Assembly: GCA_016870895.1 (NCBI GenBank)
Contig: VGAA01000004.1
Location: 1-61,426, forward strand
Length of the DNA stretch: 61,426 nucleotides
Origin: Actinomycetota bacterium
GTDB lineage: Bacteria; Actinomycetota; Actinomycetes; Nanopelagicales; Nanopelagicaceae
Direction: 5' to 3'
The notes under the pieces are model-generated. The model had not been told where the DNA came from. It saw only the letters and a list, made by a program, of their open reading frames with translations, and did no database searches. The first letter of the stretch is position 1, and the number at the start of each line of letters is the position of its first letter. Below are positions 53,972-61,426 of the stretch, piece by piece. A program made the position numbers and the translations under genes.

Positions 53972-54028
53972 ATGGCATCGCTGATAGATTTGGCACCTCA
54001 TCTTTTAACTTTTCAGAAAGGCTGCTAA
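53972..54028 (+). CDS. Possible 18-codon upstream ORF before the MMPL gene
   Basis: An ATG opens a short frame (MASLIDLAPHLLTFQKGC) whose stop is 4 bases before the MMPL ATG, in another frame. It could couple translation or be chance; no clear ribosome site precedes it. Confidence 0.2.
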   Translation: MASLIDLAPHLLTFQKGC

Positions 54029-54032
54029 ACCC

Positions 54033-56216
54033 ATGTTCGGAAAGAGTAAAGCAAAAAACACAGTAAAGGGCCGCAAGCCACTTTGGCTAGCGATTGTGGT
54101 GATTATCGCGTGGCTTGGAATCTCATCCGTGGCAGGCCCGACCTTTGGAAAACTTTCAACAGTTCAAGAAAATGACAACGCAGCATTTTTACCAGATAGC
54201 GCCGAGTCGACCTTAGCAAGCAAAATTACCGTTAAATTCTCTGATAGCGATAATGACCAAATTCCAACCTTACTTTTATTTCTGGGAGATGTTAATCCGG
54301 CAACTAACCCTGCCAATTTAGCCAAGATTCAAAGATATTTAGATCAAATTGGCGAGGAAGTGTTACCAGAAAGTGGCAAACCACTTTCCACTTACTTTGT
54401 CCCAGGCTTTCCAATTCAAGCAATTCCTTCTGTGGATGGGAAGGCTGCACTTGTAAATATCTCTTTGAACTCGGAGATAATTGAACAGCGGGTTGAAGAA
54501 AAACCTACATTATCTTTGCTGATAGATTTTATACGCGAGGATTTAAAGAAGAACTTTGGAGCCCAAGAGATAACCACTCATGTCACTGGTTTTGGTGGAA
54601 TTTTTGCTGATTTATTCGGAGCTTTTGGTTCAATCGATTCAACCTTGTTACTAACAACTTTATTAGTTGTCTCGATCATATTAATTGTGGTTTATAGATC
54701 TCCATTGCTTTGGATCCTGCCACTTTTCTCGGCTATTACGGCACTCTCACTTGCTGGCACGATTGTTTACTTTGCAGCAAAGGCTGATTTATTGGATCTA
54801 AATGGACAATCACAAGGAATTCTCTCAGTTTTGGTATTAGGAGCGGCAACTGATTACGCACTCTTACTTATTGCAAGATATCGAGAAGAGTTGCATCATC
54901 ATGAATCTCGATATGAGGCGATGCAAGTCTCATTGCGTGGTGTATTTGAACCGATATTGGCATCTGGTTCAACAGTTATTGCTGGCTTGTTAGTTTTATT
55001 GTTAAGTGACTTATCTGGAAATCGTGGGTTAGGCCCCGTGGGCGCAATTGGCGTGGCTGCATCCATGTTAACGGTGTTAACCTTTTTACCAGCTCTATTA
55101 GTAGTTTTTGGTAGATGGATTTTTTGGCCAAAGATTCCAAGATTTGATGATGTAGATGAACAGTTAAGTGGTACCTGGGCAAAGATTGGCATTACAGTTG
55201 AACGAAATCCCAAGCGGATTTGGATCTCTACTGCCATCTTATTGACTGTGTTAGCTGGTTTTTCTTTCACACTAAAAGCAGATGGCCTAGCAAATACCGA
55301 GGCCTTCACCAAGAAAACTGACTCAGTAATTGGTTTAGAAAGATTGGGCGAGCACTTTCCAAGCGGTGAAGGTTCACCGGTTGAAATTGTTGTAAAGCAG
55401 AATGATGTAGCTCGTGCTACCGCAGCACTACTTTCCGTTAAGAATGTTTCCTCGGTTGAACCAGTAGTTGCTGGGCAGAAAATTCCGGGCCTACCAATAC
55501 CCCCGGTAAAGGTGGTCGAAGGTAAGGTATTACTCAACGCTACTTTGAAAGTGGCGCCAGATTCTGTTGAGGCTAGAAATACGATTCCAGTAATTCGAGA
55601 AGCTGTGCATGCAGTTGATAAGGAAATTTTGGTTGGAGGTGGCACAGCTGTTCAATACGACACAGATGTAGCTTCCCGGCATGATAATCGAATAATTATT
55701 CCAGTAGTCTTAGTGATAATTGGAATAATCCTAGGATTACTGCTTAGAAGTATTGTGGCAGCTGCATTATTACTGCTAACAGTTGTGCTTTCATTTATGG
55801 CAACTCTAGGTGTATGTCAATTAGTTTTTGATCATGTATTTAATTTTGCAGGAGCCGATGCTTCCTTCCCACTATTTACCTTTATTTTCTTAGTGGCATT
55901 AGGCATTGACTACAACATCTTCCTAATGACTCGAGTTAGAGAGGAATCTATAAAGCTTGGCACAAGAAAAGGTGTAATCAAGGGGTTAACTGTGACTGGT
56001 GGCGTGATTACTTCGGCTGGAATAGTTCTGGCAGCAACCTTTGCCGTGTTAGGTGTCCTGCCGCTTGTTTTCCTAGCTCAATTGGGCTTTGCGGTTGCCT
56101 TTGGCGTACTCCTAGACACAATTATCGTTCGATCGCTACTAGTGCCCGCACTAGTTCATGTAATTGGTCCAAAAATTTGGTGGCCGTCTAAACTGCAATA
56201 TGAAAAAATCAAGTAG
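54033..56216 (+). CDS. MMPL/RND-superfamily membrane transporter
   Basis: A 727-residue protein with two MMPL halves: an N-terminal membrane helix, an external domain (about 40-190), a helix bundle (about 200-350), a second external domain and a second bundle (about 550-715). LGAATDYALLLIARYREEL and ALGIDYNIFLMTRVREES are the proton-relay Asp-Tyr motifs, one per half. Members export lipids or other hydrophobic compounds. The substrate is unknown. Confidence 0.92.
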   Translation: MFGKSKAKNTVKGRKPLWLAIVVIIAWLGISSVAGPTFGKLSTVQENDNAAFLPDSAESTLASKITVKFSDSDNDQIPTLLLFLGDVNPATNPANLAKIQRYLDQIGEEVLPESGKPLSTYFVPGFPIQAIPSVDGKAALVNISLNSEIIEQRVEEKPTLSLLIDFIREDLKKNFGAQEITTHVTGFGGIFADLFGAFGSIDSTLLLTTLLVVSIILIVVYRSPLLWILPLFSAITALSLAGTIVYFAAKADLLDLNGQSQGILSVLVLGAATDYALLLIARYREELHHHESRYEAMQVSLRGVFEPILASGSTVIAGLLVLLLSDLSGNRGLGPVGAIGVAASMLTVLTFLPALLVVFGRWIFWPKIPRFDDVDEQLSGTWAKIGITVERNPKRIWISTAILLTVLAGFSFTLKADGLANTEAFTKKTDSVIGLERLGEHFPSGEGSPVEIVVKQNDVARATAALLSVKNVSSVEPVVAGQKIPGLPIPPVKVVEGKVLLNATLKVAPDSVEARNTIPVIREAVHAVDKEILVGGGTAVQYDTDVASRHDNRIIIPVVLVIIGIILGLLLRSIVAAALLLLTVVLSFMATLGVCQLVFDHVFNFAGADASFPLFTFIFLVALGIDYNIFLMTRVREESIKLGTRKGVIKGLTVTGGVITSAGIVLAATFAVLGVLPLVFLAQLGFAVAFGVLLDTIIVRSLLVPALVHVIGPKIWWPSKLQYEKIK

Positions 56217-56228
56217 CACCGCCCCATA

Positions 56229-57239
56229 ATGGCACCTAGAGTTGGCATCGCGGGATATGGCCTCGCTGGACGTTATTTTCATGCACCATTTCTTAGGGCG
56301 GCTGATTTTGAAGTTGTAGCCGCTCTTACAACAAAGCCCGATCGTAAAGCAGCAGCAATTTCAGATTTTCCTCAGATCAGTGTGGTGGAAAGTATTGAAG
56401 AGTTACTTAAATTAAATCTGGATCTCTTGGTTGTGGCATCTGCAAATACAGCTCATGCCTCACAGGCAATAGCTGGGCTGAAAGCGGGTGTCCCGGTTGT
56501 AGTTGATAAGCCAATGGGGCGAACACTTAAAGAAACTCAAGAAATCGTTGACTTCTCAAAACAGGTAAAGGTTCCGGTCACTACCTATTTCAATCGTAAG
56601 TGGGATAGCGATGCCTTAACTATCAAGAAAATCATGAAAGAGGGAATCTTGGGAAATGTTTTTCGACTTGATTCAAGATTTGAAAGATTTAGACCAAACC
56701 TAAATCCTGAATCTTGGCGTGAAAACCAGAGTGCAATTGAAGGGGGAGGAAATCTTTTAGATCTTCAACCCCATTTGATATCTACCGCATTAGATTGGTT
56801 TGGCCCAGCAAAATTAATTTCCGCCTCAGTTCGTTCCCTACGGGGTGGATCAGATGATGATGCAACATTAGTTCTAAAACATGAAAGTGGTGTTGACGCA
56901 TATCTATCAGTAAGTTCAATAAATGCAGCACCAGGACCAAGAATTAGAGTTACTGGAGACAAGGGTTCTTTGGTAATAAATGAAATAGATCCGCAGGAAC
57001 AGCTTTTAAAGGCTAGTAAGTTTCCGAAAAATGGTAAGTGGTCAGAAAGCACAAAGAGTGAAGCATTTTTACACTTGGGAGATAAAGTAATTTCCTACCC
57101 AAGTATTGATGGTAATTATTCTTTATTTTACATGCAGATAAAACAAGCTCTGTCAGGCGGAGATTGGCCCGTCACTACCGATGAAGCTCTCAGTGTGGCT
57201 GAAATTATCGACCGGGCACGAGAAATATCATTTAGGTAG
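56229..57239 (+). CDS. Gfo/Idh/MocA-family oxidoreductase
   Basis: A 336-residue NAD(P)-dependent dehydrogenase: Rossmann VGIAGYGLAGRYFHAPFL, VDKPMGRTLKETQE (the EKP-type motif with Lys), and a GGGNLLDLQPHLI segment with the substrate His. Typically oxidises sugars or sugar derivatives. It is 12 bases after the MMPL gene and probably cotranscribed. Substrate unknown. Confidence 0.9.
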   Translation: MAPRVGIAGYGLAGRYFHAPFLRAADFEVVAALTTKPDRKAAAISDFPQISVVESIEELLKLNLDLLVVASANTAHASQAIAGLKAGVPVVVDKPMGRTLKETQEIVDFSKQVKVPVTTYFNRKWDSDALTIKKIMKEGILGNVFRLDSRFERFRPNLNPESWRENQSAIEGGGNLLDLQPHLISTALDWFGPAKLISASVRSLRGGSDDDATLVLKHESGVDAYLSVSSINAAPGPRIRVTGDKGSLVINEIDPQEQLLKASKFPKNGKWSESTKSEAFLHLGDKVISYPSIDGNYSLFYMQIKQALSGGDWPVTTDEALSVAEIIDRAREISFR

Positions 57240-57240
57240 C

Positions 57241-58386
57241 ATGGATTTTGATTGCATTGTTATTGGTGCTGGCTTATCAGGCTTAACTGCAAGTAGGAAA
57301 TTAGAGAGGTACGGTAAATCAGTCCTTTTACTTGAATCAACCAATCAGGTTGGTGGCAGAGTCAGAAGTGATTTCATTGATGGATATATTTGTGATCGAG
57401 GTTTTCAAGTCATTAATCCAAAGTATCCACAGGTAGCAAAGAGCGGGGTAATAAATCAATTGGATTTGAAAAAAATATCAAGCAAAGTAAGAATTGATGA
57501 GTTAAATCTGAATATCGGATATTCATTGGGATCGTTCTCGAATAAAATTGGTTCAATAAACGAGAAATTACGATTTCTTAATTTTGTATTTAGCAAAAAA
57601 GTATCAAATTCCATAGAGTTTGGTAAGTATGTGGTTAGATTTTCAAATCTATATCAGCATGCCTTAGAACCGTTCTTATCCGGAGTGGTATTAACTGATC
57701 CACGTCAGATTGCTGCTGATGTCATTCAAGAAATATTGCAAAGTTTTGTGAAATCCTTGCCAGGAGTACCAGCACTCGGCGTTGGAGAGTTTCCTAAAGC
57801 ACTTGCAAAACCTCTAAAAAATCTTGCGCTGGGTGAATTAGTTGAGAGTATTTCACCGAATTGTGTCACTACCAGAAGTACTAGTTATAAAGCGAGATAT
57901 ATAGTGGTTGCGACAGACTCAATCTCGGCCTCAAATTTAGTTCTTCATCTGAAAACACCGCAACAGCTAACCAGTACGACTGCTTACTTTTCAACAGATG
58001 AAAAAATTACAAACTCTAAAAATCTTGTTGTTTCAAAAAATTCTAAGCTGGTTAATTCAATTGTTATAAGCGAGGTTTCTAAAAAGTATGCTCCGACTGG
58101 CAAAAGCCTAGTTTCAGCTACCACATTAACTAACCTAACTGAAAAAGAGTTTAAAGATGAGCTTGGAAAATTATGGCAGATCAATCCAAATAGGTGGGAG
58201 AGTGTAGCCAAGTATGAAATTAAGAATTCACTGCCACTACATTTACCGGGTAAGAAAAAAATAAGTAAATTTCAGATTGATGACTGGTTATTTCTGATTG
58301 GAGATCATATGGGAATTCCTTCACAACAAGGTGCTATGAATACTGGTGAATTAGTTGCAAATAAAATTAATCAACTAATGCAGTAA
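57241..58386 (+). CDS. FAD-dependent amine-oxidase/phytoene-desaturase-like oxidoreductase
   Basis: A 381-residue flavoprotein with dinucleotide motif CIVIGAGLSGLTASRKLE, VGGRVRSDFIDGYICDRGFQV and a C-terminal FAD motif GDHMGIPSQQGAMNTGELVA. Could act on amines, porphyrinogens or carotenoids; the family is broad. The ATG at 57241 follows the previous stop by one base; an earlier ATG at 57181 lies inside that gene. The 3' end overlaps the TIGR01777 gene by 20 bases. Confidence 0.88.
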   Translation: MDFDCIVIGAGLSGLTASRKLERYGKSVLLLESTNQVGGRVRSDFIDGYICDRGFQVINPKYPQVAKSGVINQLDLKKISSKVRIDELNLNIGYSLGSFSNKIGSINEKLRFLNFVFSKKVSNSIEFGKYVVRFSNLYQHALEPFLSGVVLTDPRQIAADVIQEILQSFVKSLPGVPALGVGEFPKALAKPLKNLALGELVESISPNCVTTRSTSYKARYIVVATDSISASNLVLHLKTPQQLTSTTAYFSTDEKITNSKNLVVSKNSKLVNSIVISEVSKKYAPTGKSLVSATTLTNLTEKEFKDELGKLWQINPNRWESVAKYEIKNSLPLHLPGKKKISKFQIDDWLFLIGDHMGIPSQQGAMNTGELVANKINQLMQ

Positions 58387-59254
58387 GTGCATTTGAAACA
58401 TGCTGGTAGTCAAATTCAAATTTGGCGTCAGTTAAAACTTCAGGTATGACTCGTTTTGATCCCAGCACTTCACTAGAGAAACCACCCAGGACTGCTTTTA
58501 ATGAAAAGGCCGGTGCTGGAAATATGGCTGGTCTGTGTAAAACTCTAGCTAATGCAGCGGTAAACTCCTGATTGGTAACAGGATTAGGTGAAGTTAAATT
58601 TACTGCACCCTCAATTTTGGAATTCATTAAAAATAACATCGCTCTAATTTGATCATGCAAGGTAATCCAAGACCACCACTGCTTACCTGATCCTAGCTTT
58701 CCACCAAAACCAAATTTGAATATTGGCAACATTCTTCCTAGGGCGCCGCCAGTTGGATCTAAAACTAAACCAGTGCGCAGTTTTATAGTTCTAACACTCG
58801 ATGCTAGATCTGCTGCTGCTTCCCATTCTCGACAAACAACTGATAAGAAATCTGCACCACCCTTATCAACTTCAGTTACCGCGCGATTTCCAGTCTCACC
58901 GTAGTAGCCAATTGCACTAGCTGAGATAAATACACTCGTTTGTAATTGTTCGCAGGCATTTGCGATTGTGGTTGTGCCAAGCAGTCTCGAGTTTAGGATT
59001 TCCGACCGATAAGCAGCACTCCATCTTTTATCACCAACGCCGGCACCTGCAAGGTGAAATACTGCATCAACACCCTCTAATGCCCCTAGATCAATTTGGC
59101 CCTTAATTGGATCCCAGATAACCTCATCAGTTGTCCTGGTTGGTCTTCTTACAATTTTTTGAACTTGATAGCCATTTACTTTCAATTGTGCTACCAGTGC
59201 ACTACCGATTAATCCAGATGATCCGGTAACTGCAATTCTCTTGATACTTTGCAA
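58367..59254 (-). CDS. TIGR01777-family NAD-dependent epimerase-like protein
   Basis: A 295-residue extended SDR: VTGSSGLIGSALVAQLKVNG and, late, FPAPAFSLKAVLGGFSSEVLGSKRVIP, typical of TIGR01777 (Rv2216 type, also called SulA-like). Role unclear. TTG start; one base after the sucB stop, so it belongs to the lpd-sucB operon. Confidence 0.88.
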   Translation of the reverse strand: MQSIKRIAVTGSSGLIGSALVAQLKVNGYQVQKIVRRPTRTTDEVIWDPIKGQIDLGALEGVDAVFHLAGAGVGDKRWSAAYRSEILNSRLLGTTTIANACEQLQTSVFISASAIGYYGETGNRAVTEVDKGGADFLSVVCREWEAAADLASSVRTIKLRTGLVLDPTGGALGRMLPIFKFGFGGKLGSGKQWWSWITLHDQIRAMLFLMNSKIEGAVNLTSPNPVTNQEFTAALARVLHRPAIFPAPAFSLKAVLGGFSSEVLGSKRVIPEVLTDAKFEFDYQHVSNALTALVD

Positions 59255-59255
59255 A

Positions 59256-60932
59256 TTACAATCCTAAGTCGGATTCAAAACGACCTTCCTCGAGTCTCTC
59301 TTTAAGCGTAACCAGGAACCGAGCGGCATCTGCACCGTCAACTACTCGGTGATCATAGGAGAGTGCTAGATAAACCATGGATCTAATGGCAATTGTTTCT
59401 CCACCATCAGCACCCTTAACTACCATTGGCCGTTTAACAACTGCGCCTAAGCCTAAAATTGCCACCTGAGGTTGGTTAATAATTGGTGTATCAAATAACG
59501 CCCCTTTTGACCCAGTATTAGTTAGCGTGAATGTGCCACCACCTAATTCATCTGGCGTAATTTTATTCTCTCTAGTTCGAGCTGCTACATCTGCAATTTT
59601 TCTAGCCATGCCACCCATATTTAAGTCACCAGCATCCTTAACTACCGGGACTAATAAGCCTCTATCAGTATCAACTGCTATACCTAAGTGCTCGGATGCG
59701 TGGTATGTAATTTGGTCACCCTCGACTGAGGAGTTTAAAACTGGGTGTTGCTTTAAAGCTTCACATATAGCAACTGCAAAAAATGGCAGAAAAGTTAACT
59801 TGACGCCTTCGCGAGATTCAAAGGCAGCTTTTGCGGCATTTCTTAAGCGATCAATCCTTGTAACATCAACTTCAACTGCGGTGGTTAGTTGAGCTGAAAT
59901 TTTCAGCGATTCAACCATGCGATCTGCAATAACTTTTCTTAACCTAGTCATCCCTACCGTTGTGCCACGAAGTGGAGAGCTGATAACTGAAGATTTAGCG
60001 GTGGTATTTGTAGATGCCATTACCTGAGCAGTTGGTGTAGCCGCCGCTTTTGGCGTTGCTGCCAGAATATCCTCTTTACGAATTCGACCGCCAACGCCAG
60101 TACCTTTAATAGTAGATAGGTTTACACCAGCTTCAGCGGCAAGCTTTCTAACTATCGGTGTCACATAGGCATCATCTGGTCTGGCTGAATTAACTGCTTG
60201 GGCAGCGGCAACTGGTGGTTGTGAGGGTTTGAAAATTTCAGCAGCAGCAACTGGTGCGGCAGTAACGACAGGTGCAATCGGGGCTGGTTTCTCTACAGCA
60301 GCAGCAACTACTGGGGTGCTACCAGAAACTCCAATGGAGGCAAGTCGTGCGCCAACTGCAACAGTTGAATCAACTGGCACATCAATGGTTAATATTGTAC
60401 CGGTTACTGGGGATGGAATTTCAGTATCGACTTTATCGGTTGAAACTTCAAGCAGTGCTTCATCTGCATTTATCTGATCGCCAACATTTTTTAACCACCT
60501 AGTAACAGTTCCTTCAGTTACTGATTCGCCAAGTGCGGGCATTGCAACAATTGTGGCGCCAGAGGTAGCTGGCGTAGCAGCAACAGGTGTTGGGGCAGCG
60601 GCTGGCGCGACAGCAACTGATGCAGTTGGCGCGGCAGCTTTTGGTTGCTCAACAGCTTTTACTGGTTCAGAAATTTTTTGTGGGGCGGCCGCACCTGATT
60701 CAGATATAACTGCAAGCTCAGCACCAACTGTAACAGTTGAATCAACTTGCACAACAATTTTTTGTAACACCCCTGCAACTGGAGATGGAATCTCAGTATC
60801 TACTTTGTCAGTTGATACCTCTAGCAATGGCTCATCGATTGCAATCTGATCACCCTCTTTTTTCAGCCACCTAGTAACAGTTCCTTCAGTTACTGATTCG
60901 CCAAGTGCTGGCATTGTAACCGAGAATGTCAT
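59256..60932 (-). CDS. sucB: Dihydrolipoamide acyl/succinyltransferase E2
   Basis: E2 core of a 2-oxoacid dehydrogenase, 558 residues. Two lipoyl domains (about 2-76 and 130-205), each with STDKVDTEIPSP; the first lipoyl-lysine is Lys43, the second near 174. Ala/Pro-rich linkers, an E3-binding domain (about 253-290, TPIVRKLAAEAGVNLS) and the catalytic domain ending with SYDHRVVDGADAARFL. Substrate may be succinyl or also acetyl, as for mycobacterial DlaT. Confidence 0.93.
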   Translation of the reverse strand: MTFSVTMPALGESVTEGTVTRWLKKEGDQIAIDEPLLEVSTDKVDTEIPSPVAGVLQKIVVQVDSTVTVGAELAVISESGAAAPQKISEPVKAVEQPKAAAPTASVAVAPAAAPTPVAATPATSGATIVAMPALGESVTEGTVTRWLKNVGDQINADEALLEVSTDKVDTEIPSPVTGTILTIDVPVDSTVAVGARLASIGVSGSTPVVAAAVEKPAPIAPVVTAAPVAAAEIFKPSQPPVAAAQAVNSARPDDAYVTPIVRKLAAEAGVNLSTIKGTGVGGRIRKEDILAATPKAAATPTAQVMASTNTTAKSSVISSPLRGTTVGMTRLRKVIADRMVESLKISAQLTTAVEVDVTRIDRLRNAAKAAFESREGVKLTFLPFFAVAICEALKQHPVLNSSVEGDQITYHASEHLGIAVDTDRGLLVPVVKDAGDLNMGGMARKIADVAARTRENKITPDELGGGTFTLTNTGSKGALFDTPIINQPQVAILGLGAVVKRPMVVKGADGGETIAIRSMVYLALSYDHRVVDGADAARFLVTLKERLEEGRFESDLGL

Positions 60933-60944
60933 CGGCTAACTCCC

Positions 60945-61426
60945 TTAACCATGTGCATGCAGTGGCTTGCCAGCCAAGGCTAGATGAGCCTCACCCATTG
61001 CCTCTGAGAGAGTTGGATGAGCATGGATATGTTGGGCAACATCATTTACATCTGCTTCCCAATTAAAAACTAATTGTGCTTCGGCAAGTAGTTCACCTAC
61101 TCGAGAGCCAACCATATGAATTCCTAACACTGGGCCATTTTTCTGAGCAATTAATTTTACCGATCCGGCAGTCTTTAAAATATTCGCCTTGCCATTACCA
61201 GCCAAATCATAATTTAACTCCACGACCTCATGTCCAGCAGCCCTAGCAGCGATTGCGCTCAAGCCAACTGATGCCACCTCCGGCTCAGAGTAGGTCACAC
61301 GGGGGATACCATCATAATTTATCGATCTTGGATTTAAGCCCGCAATCTCTTCGGCCACCATAATTCCCTCGGCAAAACCAACATGAGCTAATTGTGGGGT
61401 AGGAATTAAATCGCCCACTGCCCAAA
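60945..61426 (-). CDS. lpd: Dihydrolipoyl dehydrogenase, C-terminal part
   Basis: E3 flavoprotein reoxidising dihydrolipoyl groups on SucB. The window edge cuts the 5' part; the frame stays open to the last base. Seen are AVGDLIPTPQLAHVG (FAD motif), the dimer domain (PRVTYSEPEVASVGLS) and the catalytic His-x4-Glu in AHPTLSEAMGEA. It lies 12 bases before sucB. Confidence 0.94.
   Translation of the reverse strand, partial: WAVGDLIPTPQLAHVGFAEGIMVAEEIAGLNPRSINYDGIPRVTYSEPEVASVGLSAIAARAAGHEVVELNYDLAGNGKANILKTAGSVKLIAQKNGPVLGIHMVGSRVGELLAEAQLVFNWEADVNDVAQHIHAHPTLSEAMGEAHLALAGKPLHAHG

Noticed and set aside
54899-55645. Long antisense open frame (248 codons) inside the MMPL gene
   Set aside because: It mirrors codon bias of the opposite MMPL gene, shows low-complexity residues and no domain.
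60229-60849. Plus-strand Ala/Thr/Ser-rich frames opposite sucB
   Set aside because: They are shadows of the Ala/Pro-rich linkers and repeated lipoyl domains of sucB.
1-61426. tRNA genes, prophage, insertion sequences or CRISPR arrays
   Set aside because: No cloverleaf, transposase, integrase, terminal inverted repeat or spaced repeat array was recognised on reading both strands.

Overview
The window is a gene-dense, AT-rich bacterial chromosome segment whose gene content is clearly actinobacterial: SepH, DUF3000, DUF3071, DUF3093, DUF3159, DUF4191 and DUF4193 family proteins, a PimB-type phosphatidylinositol mannosyltransferase, paired CeoB/CeoC proteins, a SAM-IV riboswitch and LexA boxes of the TCGAAC-N4-GTTCGA type. 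The low GC look, tiny intergenic gaps, many gene-end overlaps and absence of mobile elements suggest a streamlined aquatic actinobacterium, such as the acI/Nanopelagicales group. That placement is inference; no composition or phylogeny was computed.

Layout. 1-2.4 kb: tail of a rhamnulokinase-like gene, then lexA divergent from a LysM cell-division-inhibitor-like gene with two SOS boxes between them, then a NUDIX hydrolase and a degenerate 0.3 kb gap. 2.4-6.1 kb: alanine dehydrogenase, then a SAM-IV riboswitch controlling metY-metX (homocysteine synthesis). 6.2-13.7 kb: primary sigma factor, CDGSH protein, DUF7455 protein, topoisomerase IV genes parE and parC (ParC lacks its C-terminal domain) and an ABC-F ATPase. 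13.7-22.7 kb: TipAS-domain protein, phosphodiesterase-like enzyme, sepH, inositol monophosphatase, rplS-khpA-rimM-trmD, small DUF genes, thioesterase, dut and the two CeoB/CeoC potassium-regulator-like genes. 22.8-33.9 kb: TRAM RNA methyltransferase, aconitase, dxs, fatty-acid oxidation pair fadB/fadA, RNase D and DUF3000. 33.9-44.8 kb: DMT permease, RibD-like reductase, a dual-CXXC mini-protein, NlpC/P60 hydrolase, PimB, acyl-CoA synthetase, SRPBCC protein, ROK kinase, lipase-like protein, PlsC, a RecB/Cas4-like nuclease, LysE exporter and an orphan LuxR regulator. 44.9-51.1 kb: enoyl-CoA hydratase and SDR, an ECF cobalt/nickel transporter (cbiM, PDGLE subunit, cbiQ, cbiO), CopC and glnA. 51.2-61.4 kb: RDD, DUF4191, lipA, lipB, an MMPL/Gfo-Idh/FAD-oxidase trio, then TIGR01777, sucB and lpd (cut by the window edge).

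How the genes fit together. LipB and LipA build the lipoyl groups that SucB carries and Lpd reoxidises; aconitase works in the same cycle. Several neighbourhoods match, from memory, the Mycobacterium tuberculosis Rv2680-Rv2720 and Rv2182c-Rv2220 blocks, so most of this is conserved core.

The strongest unlisted signal is transcriptional. About twenty genes have a TANNNT hexamer ending 6-7 bases before the start codon, the signature of leaderless mRNAs, and this also fixes many start codons. A second architectural signal is that seven convergent gene pairs end on a shared TTAA. No tRNA, rRNA, CRISPR array, prophage or insertion sequence was seen. I found no clear new defence or biosynthetic system; the most unusual loci are the cbiQ gene without a normal start codon, the CTD-less ParC, the two-plus-two-cysteine nuclease and the duplicated tail of lexA.
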